Translations under genes and position numbers: made by a program
Notes under the pieces: model-generated
Databases searched by the model: none
Told to the model about the DNA's origin: nothing
Seen by the model: only the letters and a program-made list of their open reading frames with translations
Assembly (NCBI GenBank): GCA_964492925.1
Contig: CAZBMF010000004.1
Span: 1-47,121, forward strand
Length of the DNA stretch: 47,121 nt
DNA from: VMCP01 sp964492925
GTDB taxonomy: Bacteria; Bacteroidota; Bacteroidia; NS11-12g; UBA955
Direction of reading: 5' to 3'
In this document: positions 38,481 to 47,100 of the stretch, piece by piece
Position numbering within the stretch: position 1 is the stretch's first letter
How the letters are laid out: every line of letters starts with the position of its first letter

Positions 38481-40604
38481 TTATTTAGCACCCAATTTTG
38501 ATTTAAACGCCTCAACAGTTGCCGCATTGATTTCAACTGGGTATTTCGCTTCAAGTTCTTTTAACCACTGAACTTCTAATTCTTCTTGATATTTAGAAGC
38601 CACAGGACCTCTAGTTTCATCCAAAGATTTTGGACCTGCTGGCAAGAATTCTCTCACTTTTAACACAACGTAATCATTTCCAACCAATCCCATTTTGAAT
38701 ACTTTATTTTTAGCTGTGCGGTATTCAGGAGTATTGAAAATATTGTAAAGCACTTTCTTTTGAGGGAAAAGAAAAGTGTCTGATGATTGATACTTACCAA
38801 TACGATAATCAAAGTCTAAACGACTTCTACCATTTGTGGTGTGCATGCGTTTTAAACTATCGGCAGGAATACCTTTTTTCACTTGCTTGATTACTTGTTT
38901 CATCATTTTTTCATCTACACAATAGTAAGCTTCAACGTGAAAACGATCATTCCAAGTATATTCATTGTTATGTTTTTTGAAATATTCAACCAAACCAACA
39001 GAATCATTGTTTGCTTTATCCCAAACTTTTTCTTGCATTCTATTGAACATCAAAATACCTTCTCTATATTCTTGATAAATATCTCTGAATTCTACAGATT
39101 TTTCTTCTAGGTGATTGTTTTGATAGTTCACACAAAGGTCATTAATCCAAGTGTTTAACTTGGTTTCAACCACTTCTTTTTTTGCTCCTGAAATTTTCTT
39201 TTTACCGCCAACCAATCTTACAGCAAAATCTTCAACGGTGTAAGATTCATTCGCCAATTTGAAAAGTTCCATTTGAAGGAAATCAAATTCAGTTTGTGAT
39301 TTTTTCTTTGTTTTCGCATCGGTTTGAACGGCAATATATTTTTTTGGCAACAATTCAACTTTAAAATTTCCATTCATAAAGTTTGAATCTAAAGAAGCAA
39401 TCAAATAATCCAAAGCAACTTGATTGATTTTGAAATTCTCAAATTTTTTCACCTTGGCAACCAATGAATCAACAGAAATTTGAGAGCGTTGATTTTGTTG
39501 AACTTGGTTTTTCAATTGAACTTTCATTTGGTCATAAGATCCCAAATTTCTTTTTTCAACCAATTGAAGTAAATGCCAACCAAAGCCTGTTCTGAACGGC
39601 TCTGTTGTTTCCCCTGGTTTTAATTCATATGCTTTAGAAATCCAATCTTGTCTTTCAATATCACCCACAAATTGTGTGATGTTTACCCAATCCAATTCAC
39701 CACCATTGTAACGACTATTAAAATCTTCACTGTGTGTTTTGGCCATATCTTCAAAAGACGATGCTTTGGTTCTAATTTTTGTTAAAATTTCGGTGATTTT
39801 CTGTTTTGCAACTTCATCTGTATTGTCAGAATTTTGTCCAACGCGAATCAAAATGTGTTTCACTTTTACATCTCCAGGGTTGTTTCTAACATCTTCAACA
39901 CGCACAATATGATAACCAAAATCAGTTCTGAAAGGCTCTGAAATACCACCTACTGGTGTGTTGTATGCTTTATTTTCAAATTCATAAACAACTTGAAGTG
40001 CTGTCATCCAACCCAAACTTCCACCAGAATTTTTTGTACCTGGATCATCGGAATCAGATTTTGCATAATCCGCAAAATTTTGAGCTGTTGGATTTCTTTT
40101 GAGTGCCTGATGAATTTCATTGATTCTTTTTGAAGCTTTTGCAACATCTGCATCTGATGCATCGCGTGAACACATAATTAAAATGTGAGAAACCTTCACC
40201 TGTGATTTCAATCTTTGGTAAGCCTCTAAAATCAATGATTCAGTTACTGATCTATCAAACAGATAGTTACGTGCCAATTGCTCACGGTACATTGAAAGTT
40301 CTTGTTTGTACGCCGACAGTGTGTCTTTGCCAGCATCCATAGCATCTTGAATTTTCAATTTGAACTTTACATATAACTTCAAATAATCATCGATATCTTT
40401 AGCAGTTACTTTCTTTTCATTAAGATTCAAGTTTTTAAGAAATTGACGTTCAAATTCACCCAAATACACTTTTTGTTTACCATTTACGGTAAATACAACT
40501 GACTCAGCTACATTTTCATCTTTAGTTTCTTTAGTTTGAGCAATTGATGATGAAATAACCACCATACAAACTAAAAATAATACAACACTTTTTATCGTTC
40601 TCAT
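38481..40604 (-). CDS. Large periplasmic peptidyl-prolyl isomerase (two parvulin domains)
   Basis: 707 residues with a signal peptide (SVVLFLVCMVVISSSIAQ). An N-terminal chaperone-like helical region precedes two parvulin domains: the first has KVSHILIMCSRDAS, SGGSLGWM and FRTDFGYHIVRVED; the second has KVKHILIRVGQNSDN, NGGELDWV and FRTGFGWHLLQLVEKR. A ~350-residue helical C-terminal region follows. It precedes the SurA-like gene by ~10 bp, so the two foldases are cotranscribed. It likely assists outer-membrane and T9SS-related protein folding. Confidence 0.85.
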   Translation of the reverse strand: MRTIKSVVLFLVCMVVISSSIAQTKETKDENVAESVVFTVNGKQKVYLGEFERQFLKNLNLNEKKVTAKDIDDYLKLYVKFKLKIQDAMDAGKDTLSAYKQELSMYREQLARNYLFDRSVTESLILEAYQRLKSQVKVSHILIMCSRDASDADVAKASKRINEIHQALKRNPTAQNFADYAKSDSDDPGTKNSGGSLGWMTALQVVYEFENKAYNTPVGGISEPFRTDFGYHIVRVEDVRNNPGDVKVKHILIRVGQNSDNTDEVAKQKITEILTKIRTKASSFEDMAKTHSEDFNSRYNGGELDWVNITQFVGDIERQDWISKAYELKPGETTEPFRTGFGWHLLQLVEKRNLGSYDQMKVQLKNQVQQNQRSQISVDSLVAKVKKFENFKINQVALDYLIASLDSNFMNGNFKVELLPKKYIAVQTDAKTKKKSQTEFDFLQMELFKLANESYTVEDFAVRLVGGKKKISGAKKEVVETKLNTWINDLCVNYQNNHLEEKSVEFRDIYQEYREGILMFNRMQEKVWDKANNDSVGLVEYFKKHNNEYTWNDRFHVEAYYCVDEKMMKQVIKQVKKGIPADSLKRMHTTNGRSRLDFDYRIGKYQSSDTFLFPQKKVLYNIFNTPEYRTAKNKVFKMGLVGNDYVVLKVREFLPAGPKSLDETRGPVASKYQEELEVQWLKELEAKYPVEINAATVEAFKSKLGAK

Positions 40605-40662
40605 GATTTTCTATAAACTGTTTTAATTCTTAAGGTTAACAAGCAAAAATAAGCAATCTTCA

Positions 40663-41664
40663 TCAATGTTGCGCATTCTCTTGAATGGCGCGGTACAATT
40701 CATCTTTTAATTTATCCAATCCTTGTTCAGTAACAGAGCTGAAGAAAAGCACTTTTACATTGCCCATTTCTCTGGCAATTTCTTCCTTCAATTCATCATC
40801 CAACATCTCAGATTTACTGATGGCCACAATACGATCTTTCATTCCCAATTCATCGTTAAATTCATTGAGTTCATTCACCAATGTATCGTATTCTTTTCGG
40901 TGATTTGGACTATCGGCAGGAATTAAAAGCAACAAAACTGCATTTCGTTCAATGTGCTTTAAAAATCGATGTCCTAATCCTTTACCCAAATGAGCTCCTT
41001 CTATAATTCCGGGGATATCGGCCATTACGAAGCTTCTAAAATCCCTGTATTTCACCACACCCAAATTAGGCACCAAAGTGGTAAATGGATAATCGGCAAT
41101 TTCAGGTTTGGCCGCTGTGATTACACTTAAAAGCGTACTTTTTCCTGCATTCGGGAATCCAACAAGTCCAACATCTGCAAGCACTTTCAATTCAAGTACA
41201 ATCCATCTTTCAACTCCAAATTCACCAGGTTGAGCATATTGTGGCGCCTGATTGGTGCTTGTTGCGAAATGCGCATTCCCCAAGCCCCCACGTCCCCCAG
41301 GAACCAAAACCTTTTTTTCACCATCGGCCGTGATTTCAAACAAAACTTCTCCAGTTTCAGCGTCTTTGGCAACCGTTCCCAATGGAACTTCCAAAATGAT
41401 ACTTTCCCCAGATGCACCTGTACTTGTATTTTCACTCCCAGGTTTTCCATGTTCTGCCATCACGTGTTTGCGAAATTTTAAATGCAACAACGTCCAAAGT
41501 TGATTATTTCCCTTCAAAACTATGTCGCCACCCTTACCTCCATCACCGCCATCTGGACCTCCTCTAGGATTTATTTTTGTACGGTTATAATGCTTACTTC
41601 CCGCACCACCATTGCCACTTCGACAACATATTTTAACGTAATCAATAAAATTACTTTCTGCCAT
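40663..41664 (-). CDS. obgE: Obg-family GTPase
   Basis: 333 residues. The glycine-rich Obg fold covers ~1-158, with repeats such as RGGPDGGDGGKGGDIVLKG. The G domain follows: G1 GFPNAGKS (169-176), switch region FTTLVPNLGVV, G3 DIPGIIEGAH. The third, C-terminal OCT domain of some homologues is absent; length is usual for Bacteroidota. It binds the 50S subunit and functions in ribosome maturation and stress control. Divergent from leuS with 52 bp between starts. Confidence 0.93.
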   Translation of the reverse strand: MAESNFIDYVKICCRSGNGGAGSKHYNRTKINPRGGPDGGDGGKGGDIVLKGNNQLWTLLHLKFRKHVMAEHGKPGSENTSTGASGESIILEVPLGTVAKDAETGEVLFEITADGEKKVLVPGGRGGLGNAHFATSTNQAPQYAQPGEFGVERWIVLELKVLADVGLVGFPNAGKSTLLSVITAAKPEIADYPFTTLVPNLGVVKYRDFRSFVMADIPGIIEGAHLGKGLGHRFLKHIERNAVLLLLIPADSPNHRKEYDTLVNELNEFNDELGMKDRIVAISKSEMLDDELKEEIAREMGNVKVLFFSSVTEQGLDKLKDELYRAIQENAQH

Positions 41665-41692
41665 TTCAGTACAAAGGTCGTTAAAAAGAAGC

Positions 41693-41708
41693 TACCTTTG
41701 TATTTTTG
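41693..41708 (+). promoter_or_regulatory. Tandem -7 elements for leuS (TACCTTTG, TATTTTTG)
   Basis: Two exact TAnnTTTG boxes lie head to tail (41693-41700 and 41701-41708), 16 and 8 nt before ATG 41717. Use of both would give two start sites 8 nt apart. Confidence 0.5.
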
Positions 41709-41716
41709 CATCCGGA

Positions 41717-44293
41717 ATGTCTATTTCTTATCAATATAATTTCAACGAAATCGAATCTAAATGGCAAAAACATTGGAAAGATTCGCAATTGTACAAGGTA
41801 ACTGAAAATCCTTCAAAACCTAAATTTTATGCCCTGGACATGTTTCCATACCCTTCTGGAGCTGGATTACACGTAGGACATCCACTCGGATACATTGCCA
41901 GTGATATAGTTTCGCGCTACAAACGATTGAATGGTTTTAATGTGTTACACCCCATGGGTTATGATGCATTTGGCTTGCCAGCGGAACAATATGCCATACA
42001 AACGGGCCAGCATCCTGCTGTTACCACTGAGCAAAATATTATCAGATTCAGAGAACAATTAGACAAAATGGGCTTTTGTTATGATTGGGATAGACAAGTA
42101 AAAACATGTGATCCTGGTTATTACAAATGGACACAGTGGATATTTTCTTTATTTTTTGAACACTGGTTTAACAAAAATTCTCAAAAACCAGAAAAAATTT
42201 CAGATTTAGTTTTGCATTTTTCGCAAAATGGTAATCTAAATATCACTGCACATTGTGGTAAAATTCATTTATTTACCTCAGACGAATGGAATTCGTACAA
42301 TCCTACTCAAAGAGAAGAAATTCTCAACCAATATAGACTTGCATTTATCGATGAAACTACGGTAAACTGGTGTGAAGCAATGGGAACAGTATTGGCCAAC
42401 GAAGAAGTGGTGAATGGAGTGAGTGAGCGCGGTGGCTACCCAGTGATTCGTAAAAAAATGAAACAATGGAGTCTCAGAATTACTGCCTATGCCGATAAAC
42501 TCTTGGCAGGATTAGAAACCATTCAATGGTCTGATTCTATCAAAGAAATCCAAAAGAACTGGATTGGTAGAAGCGAAGGTGCTGAAATTGATTTCATTAT
42601 TGAGGGACATGAAACTCCGATCAGGGTTTTCACCACACGCCCAGATACTTTATTTGGTGCCACTTTCATGGTTATTGCGCCTGAAAGTGAACTTTTAGAA
42701 TCAATTTGTGCTGCCAATCAAAAAGAGGAAGTTTTGGCTTATGCGCAAAAAGCCAAAAATAGAAGTGAGATTGAAAGAATGGCCGACACCAAAAAAACAG
42801 GTGTATACACTGGTGCCAATGCCGTGAATCCATTTACAAAAAAACTCATACCTATTTGGGTAAGCGACTATGTATTAGCTGGTTACGGAACCGGTGCCAT
42901 TATGGCTGTTCCAGCACATGATGAAAGAGATTTTGAGTTTGCAAAAGCGTTTAATCTAGAAATTATTCCTGTCATCAAACCTGAAAACACTGAATTAGAA
43001 TTGCCTTTAAATGAAGCATTTAGTGCAAAAGATGGCATTTGTTTCAACAGTGGATTTTTAGATGGTCTCAAAGTAAAAGATGCCATTAAAAAAGCCATTA
43101 ACGAAGTAGAAAAACTCAATATCGGAACCAAAAAAGTCAATTATAAGCTCCGTGAAGCGGGTTTTGGTAGACAACGTTATTGGGGAGAACCATTCCCAAT
43201 CATTTTCAAAGACAATATCCCAACTTTGGTAAACGAACTTCCAGTTGAGTTGCCAAAAGTAGAATCATACAAACCTACTGGTACGGGCGAAAGTCCTTTA
43301 GCTGCTGTAGAAAATTGGGTCAACACTGCAATTGGTAAAAGAGAAACCGATACAATGCCAGGATGGGCTGGTAGTAGTTGGTACTTTTTAAGGTACATGG
43401 ACCCTCAGAATTCCAATGAATTTGCATCAAAAGATGCTTTGGAATATTGGAACCAAGTGGATCTTTATGTTGGGGGAAGTGAGCACGCAACCGGCCATTT
43501 GTTGTATAGCCGATTCTGGACAAAATTCTTACATGACCTAGGATATATTGGATGGGATGAACCTTTCAAAAGATTGGTAAACCAAGGAATGATTATGGGT
43601 GAAGACGGACAAAAAATGAGCAAACGTTGGGGAAATGTTGTAAATCCCGACGACGTTTGTGAAAAATATGGAGCCGATACACTCAGACTTTATGAAATGT
43701 TCCTTGGCCCATTAACTGATAGTAAACCTTGGAATACCCACGGTATTGAAGGAGTTTCCCGTTTCTTAGGTAAATTCTGGAGATTATTTTTTCAAAATGA
43801 ACAACTATGCATTTCTACAGAAAATGCATCTGCCGAGGAATTAAAAATTCTTCACAAAACCATTAAAAAAGTAACGGAAGATATTGAATCAATGAGTTTT
43901 AACACTTCTGTTTCTGCTTTTATGGTATGTGTGAATGAGTTGGGTTTTTTAAAATGCAATAAGAAAGAAATTCTTGAGTCGTTGTTAATTTTATTGGCAC
44001 CTTTTGCTCCCCATATTACGGAAGAATTATGGATGGCAATGGGCAATAATGGGAGCATTCACAACGCCACTTGGCCAACCTTTAATGCCTCATATTTGGT
44101 AGAAAATAGCTTTAATTATCCAATCAGCATTAATGGCAAAACCCGCACACAATTAGAGTTTCCAATTGATGCGGGTTCCGAAGAAATTGAGGCTGTAGTT
44201 CTACAAAATGAGGTAGTTTTAAAGTGGACAGAAGGTAAAGCCCCAAAGAAAATCATTGTGGTTAAAAACCGAATTGTGAATATTGTGATTTAA
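41717..44293 (+). CDS. leuS: Leucyl-tRNA synthetase, lacking the leucine-specific insertion
   Basis: 858 residues. The HIGH motif is HVGH (52-55) in FPYPSGAGLHVGH. The CP1 editing domain carries TTRPDTLFGATFMV and GTGAIMAVPAHDERD. The second catalytic motif is KMSKR (633-637) rather than KMSKS. It is reached directly from GMIMGEDGQ, with none of the ~60-residue leucine-specific insertion that many Bacteroidota and E. coli enzymes have there. An inserted segment after residue ~150 (IFSLFFEHWFNKN, then DEWNSYNPTQREEILNQYRL) is of the Bacteroidota kind. It charges tRNA-Leu. The stop overlaps the convergent gene by 4 bp. Confidence 0.94.
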   Translation: MSISYQYNFNEIESKWQKHWKDSQLYKVTENPSKPKFYALDMFPYPSGAGLHVGHPLGYIASDIVSRYKRLNGFNVLHPMGYDAFGLPAEQYAIQTGQHPAVTTEQNIIRFREQLDKMGFCYDWDRQVKTCDPGYYKWTQWIFSLFFEHWFNKNSQKPEKISDLVLHFSQNGNLNITAHCGKIHLFTSDEWNSYNPTQREEILNQYRLAFIDETTVNWCEAMGTVLANEEVVNGVSERGGYPVIRKKMKQWSLRITAYADKLLAGLETIQWSDSIKEIQKNWIGRSEGAEIDFIIEGHETPIRVFTTRPDTLFGATFMVIAPESELLESICAANQKEEVLAYAQKAKNRSEIERMADTKKTGVYTGANAVNPFTKKLIPIWVSDYVLAGYGTGAIMAVPAHDERDFEFAKAFNLEIIPVIKPENTELELPLNEAFSAKDGICFNSGFLDGLKVKDAIKKAINEVEKLNIGTKKVNYKLREAGFGRQRYWGEPFPIIFKDNIPTLVNELPVELPKVESYKPTGTGESPLAAVENWVNTAIGKRETDTMPGWAGSSWYFLRYMDPQNSNEFASKDALEYWNQVDLYVGGSEHATGHLLYSRFWTKFLHDLGYIGWDEPFKRLVNQGMIMGEDGQKMSKRWGNVVNPDDVCEKYGADTLRLYEMFLGPLTDSKPWNTHGIEGVSRFLGKFWRLFFQNEQLCISTENASAEELKILHKTIKKVTEDIESMSFNTSVSAFMVCVNELGFLKCNKKEILESLLILLAPFAPHITEELWMAMGNNGSIHNATWPTFNASYLVENSFNYPISINGKTRTQLEFPIDAGSEEIEAVVLQNEVVLKWTEGKAPKKIIVVKNRIVNIVI

Positions 44294-44679
44294 AAGGTTT
44301 TCTCTAAAAACCTTTTAAATTCATCCTTCAATTCAGTATATATTTTATTGAAGGTTTCCATTTTATCGCGTAATTCAACGTGATCATCGGCTTTTCTGTG
44401 GTCTGTGGCAACATTATTTGCTTCGGCCATTTTGGCAATGGCCACTTCGCATTCGTGAATTTCATGCTTTAGCTCATCAATCACTTCATTGTGACGAATG
44501 AATTGATTTTCATAATGCTCCACCTGAGCCATTACTTCAGTTTTGTTGTTTGCTGTAACAACTTCACTTAGTCTATTTTTGAAAGTTTTAATTTCATCTT
44601 TAGCGAAAGCCAAAACAGAAAGAAACTCATTGTGCTCTGCGTGCAATTCGTGTAGGTATTTTTGTGCTGTAGTATTCAT
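44290..44679 (-). CDS. Hypothetical coiled-coil protein
   Basis: 129 residues, no recognised domain. Almost entirely helical and charged, with heptad-like stretches (EFLSVLAFAKDEIKTFKNRL, EVMAQVEHYENQFIRHNEV) and many His, Glu and Lys; no signal peptide or membrane helix. A near-consensus -7 box (GAACTTTG, 44684-44691, one mismatch) ends 4 nt before ATG 44679, supporting a separate, possibly leaderless transcript. Function unknown. Confidence 0.6.
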   Translation of the reverse strand: MNTTAQKYLHELHAEHNEFLSVLAFAKDEIKTFKNRLSEVVTANNKTEVMAQVEHYENQFIRHNEVIDELKHEIHECEVAIAKMAEANNVATDHRKADDHVELRDKMETFNKIYTELKDEFKRFLEKTF

Positions 44680-44700
44680 ACATCAAAGTTCATTTTTTGC

Positions 44701-44732
44701 AAAAAAAAATACCATGATGTTCATCATGGTAT
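44701..44732 (-). terminator. Terminator of the isc operon
   Basis: Minus-strand stem ATACCATGATG / CATCATGGTAT with a tiny loop (44709-44732), followed by nine T residues. It lies 28 bp after the S4-protein stop. Confidence 0.85.
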
Positions 44733-44760
44733 TGTATGATTTTTATCAGTAATTTCTTGA

Positions 44761-44976
44761 TTATTGGCTATCTTTTACAATGGCCTCTTGCCCTTCAAAC
44801 TCAATTTTCATCCCTGGATAGATTTTGTTACGTTTTCTTAACTCCACATTTCCATTAACTTTAACCAATTCCATATCGATAACTTCATTGGCCATGCTAC
44901 CAGATTCAACCCATCCTAAGAGCTTTAAAGCAGAATTCAGTTGAATGAATGGGGTATGAATGATTAATGTTTCCAT
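44761..44976 (-). CDS. S4-domain RNA-binding protein (YbcJ/YaaA-like)
   Basis: 71 residues, essentially one S4 domain: LIIHTPFIQLNSALKLLGWV, then GSMANEVIDMELVKVNGNVE, and RKRNKIYPGMKIEFEG. This short form resembles YbcJ and B. subtilis YaaA, linked to ribosomal RNA. It directly follows iscA (adjacent stop and start) and ends the isc transcript. Whether it works with Fe-S assembly or merely shares the operon is unknown. Confidence 0.83.
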   Translation of the reverse strand: METLIIHTPFIQLNSALKLLGWVESGSMANEVIDMELVKVNGNVELRKRNKIYPGMKIEFEGQEAIVKDSQ

Positions 44977-45324
44977 TTAAATTGAGAAACTTTCACCGCA
45001 ACCACAAGTACGCGATGCATTTGGATTGATAAAACTAAAACCCTTTCCATTTAATCCATCTGAGAAATCCAATTCCGTGCCGCACAAATAAAGGAAACTC
45101 TTCATATCGCAAACAATTTTCAATTTCTCATCTCCAAATTCCATATCTCCAGTTTTGGATTCATTGTCGAAATCCAACTCATAGGTTAAACCAGAGCAAC
45201 CACCGCCTTTAACTCCAACACGCAAAAAATAATCTGGTGCCGAAATATTGGCATCGCGCATTAGGTCATAAGCCTTGGTTAAGGCTTTTTCTGTAATTGT
45301 TATTGCACCTGCATCGGCCAACAT
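44977..45324 (-). CDS. iscA: HesB/IscA-type iron-sulfur assembly protein
   Basis: 115 residues. The three conserved cysteines are in KGGGCSGLTYEL and the C-terminal SRTCGCGESF. It is an A-type carrier passing [4Fe-4S] or [2Fe-2S] clusters from IscU to target enzymes. The 12-bp gap to iscU supports one operon. Distinction from SufA/ErpA rests on context with iscS and iscU. Confidence 0.88.
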   Translation of the reverse strand: MLADAGAITITEKALTKAYDLMRDANISAPDYFLRVGVKGGGCSGLTYELDFDNESKTGDMEFGDEKLKIVCDMKSFLYLCGTELDFSDGLNGKGFSFINPNASRTCGCGESFSI

Positions 45325-45336
45325 GGTAAAAAGCTA

Positions 45337-45753
45337 TTAATGGTGAGACTTTTCAAATTCCAAAGGTTCTAAACCTTGTTTCACTCTGTAATCGTTGATA
45401 GCAGAACGAATAGCGTCTTCAGCCAAAACAGAACAGTGAATTTTAACAGGAGGCAATGCCAACTCTTCTACAATTTCCATGTTATCAATGGTTAAAGCTT
45501 GGTCAATGGTTTTTCCTTTTAACCATTCTGTAGCCAAAGAAGATGAGGCAATTGCAGATCCACAACCAAATGTTTTGAATTTTGCATCTTCAATTACGCC
45601 TGTTTCGTCATTCACTTGAATCTGTAAACGCATTACGTCTCCACACTCAGGTGCACCAACTAAACCAGTTCCTACTGACTTGCTCGCTTTGTCTAAAGTA
45701 CCAATGTTTCTTGGGTTTGTATAATGATCAACTACTTTTTCTGAATATGCCAT
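45337..45753 (-). CDS. iscU: Fe-S cluster scaffold protein
   Basis: 138 residues. Scaffold cysteines are in GAPECGDVM, FKTFGCGSAIASSS and the LPPVKIHCS motif, which corresponds to the HscA-binding LPPVK site. Clusters form on it using sulfur from IscS. The LPPVK motif is retained although hscA/hscB are not in this cluster. An exact -7 box, TAACTTTG (45778-45785, minus strand), lies 24 nt upstream, so iscU may also be transcribed separately from iscS. Confidence 0.93.
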   Translation of the reverse strand: MAYSEKVVDHYTNPRNIGTLDKASKSVGTGLVGAPECGDVMRLQIQVNDETGVIEDAKFKTFGCGSAIASSSLATEWLKGKTIDQALTIDNMEIVEELALPPVKIHCSVLAEDAIRSAINDYRVKQGLEPLEFEKSHH

Positions 45754-45777
45754 AAATCAATTTTTTATTGTTTTATA

Positions 45778-45785
45778 CAAAGTTA
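45778..45785 (-). promoter_or_regulatory. -7 element TAACTTTG before iscU
   Basis: Exact TAnnTTTG on the minus strand in the 80-bp iscS-iscU gap, 24 nt before ATG 45753. Suggests an internal promoter. Confidence 0.4.
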
Positions 45786-45833
45786 TTTAAAATGTTTCTA
45801 AATTAAAAGGTTTAAAATTTATTTTCGACCAAA

Positions 45834-47045
45834 TTAGTGTTCTGTCCATTGAACTGATTTCAAATCAATTCCTTCTTTAAACATTTCCCACAAGGGACTC
45901 ATATCGCGAAGTTTGTTAACAGCTTCAGTGACACATTTAATGGTAAAATCGATTTCTTCTTCAGTGGTAAATCTACCAAGTCCAAAACGCAAAGAACTAT
46001 GTGCCAACTCATCATCTAAACCCAAGTTTTTCAATACGTAACTTGGCTCTAATGAGGCACTTGTGCATGCAGAACCCGAAGAAACGGCGATATCTTTAAT
46101 GCCCATCATCAAACCTTCACCTTCAACATATTTGAAACTGATATTGGCAGTATGAGGCAATCTATGTTCAACGCTGCCATTTACGTAACTTTCTTCCAAC
46201 TTCAACAAGGCAGACTCCAATTTGTCGCGAAGCGCCATAAGACGTTTACCTTCCGCATCCATTTCCAATCTAGCCAATTCACATGCTTTACCAAAACCAA
46301 CAATACCCGGAACATTTAATGTACCACTTCTCATGCCACGCTCATGTCCACCGCCATCTAATTGAGCAGTAACTTTTACACGTGGATTTTTTCTTCTCAC
46401 ATATAAAGCACCAACACCTTTAGGACCATACATTTTGTGTGCAGTAAAACTCATTAAATCAATATGATCTTCAAGAACATTCACCGGAATCTTTCCTACA
46501 GCCTGAGTGGCATCAGTATGAAATAAAACACCATGTTCTTTGCACAATTTGCCTATTTCACGAATTGGCTGAATAACTCCCAATTCATTGTTTCCAAACA
46601 TCACCGAAACCAAAACAGTATTGGGTTTAATTGCTTCAGCTACTTGTTCTATTTTTAACAAACCATCGCCACCAACTGGCAAATAAGTAACCTCTGCACC
46701 CAATTTTTCCAAATGTTTACAGGTATCTAATATGGCCTTGTGCTCAGTAGAAACAGTGATGAAGTGATTTCCTTTAGCAGCGTACATTTCAAATACACCT
46801 TTTAATGCTAGGTTATTACTCTCTGTAGCTCCACTTGTGAAAATAATTTCCTTTTCGTTTGCGCCAATTAATGCAGCAATTTGTTCTCTAGCGTAATCAA
46901 CTGCTTCTTCAGCTTTCCAGCCGAATGCATGACTTTTGCTAGCAGCGTTTCCATAGTTTTCTAAGAAAAATGGAGTCATCACTTCAAACACCCTTGGATC
47001 CAATTGGGTTGTTGCATTGTTGTCTAAATATACAGGCAATTTCAT
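45834..47045 (-). CDS. iscS: Cysteine desulfurase
   Basis: 403 residues, PLP enzyme of the IscS/NifS class. It starts PVYLDNNATTQLDPRVFE. The PLP Lys is in SFTAHKMYGPKGVG and the active-site Cys loop is SSGSACTSASLEPSYVL, the long mobile loop of group I (IscS-like) enzymes. It removes sulfur from cysteine and hands it to IscU and tRNA-thiolation partners. First gene of the isc operon. An exact -7 box, TACTTTTG (47093-47100), gives a ~45-nt leader. Confidence 0.94.
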   Translation of the reverse strand: MKLPVYLDNNATTQLDPRVFEVMTPFFLENYGNAASKSHAFGWKAEEAVDYAREQIAALIGANEKEIIFTSGATESNNLALKGVFEMYAAKGNHFITVSTEHKAILDTCKHLEKLGAEVTYLPVGGDGLLKIEQVAEAIKPNTVLVSVMFGNNELGVIQPIREIGKLCKEHGVLFHTDATQAVGKIPVNVLEDHIDLMSFTAHKMYGPKGVGALYVRRKNPRVKVTAQLDGGGHERGMRSGTLNVPGIVGFGKACELARLEMDAEGKRLMALRDKLESALLKLEESYVNGSVEHRLPHTANISFKYVEGEGLMMGIKDIAVSSGSACTSASLEPSYVLKNLGLDDELAHSSLRFGLGRFTTEEEIDFTIKCVTEAVNKLRDMSPLWEMFKEGIDLKSVQWTEH

Positions 47046-47092
47046 GGTATCTTTTATTTGAATTTATATTAATTTAGATTGTTTCTAAACTG

Positions 47093-47100
47093 CAAAAGTA
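47093..47100 (-). promoter_or_regulatory. -7 element TACTTTTG for iscS
   Basis: Exact TAnnTTTG on the minus strand, 47 nt before ATG 47045. No IscR-type palindrome is evident in the short stretch visible before the window edge. Confidence 0.45.
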
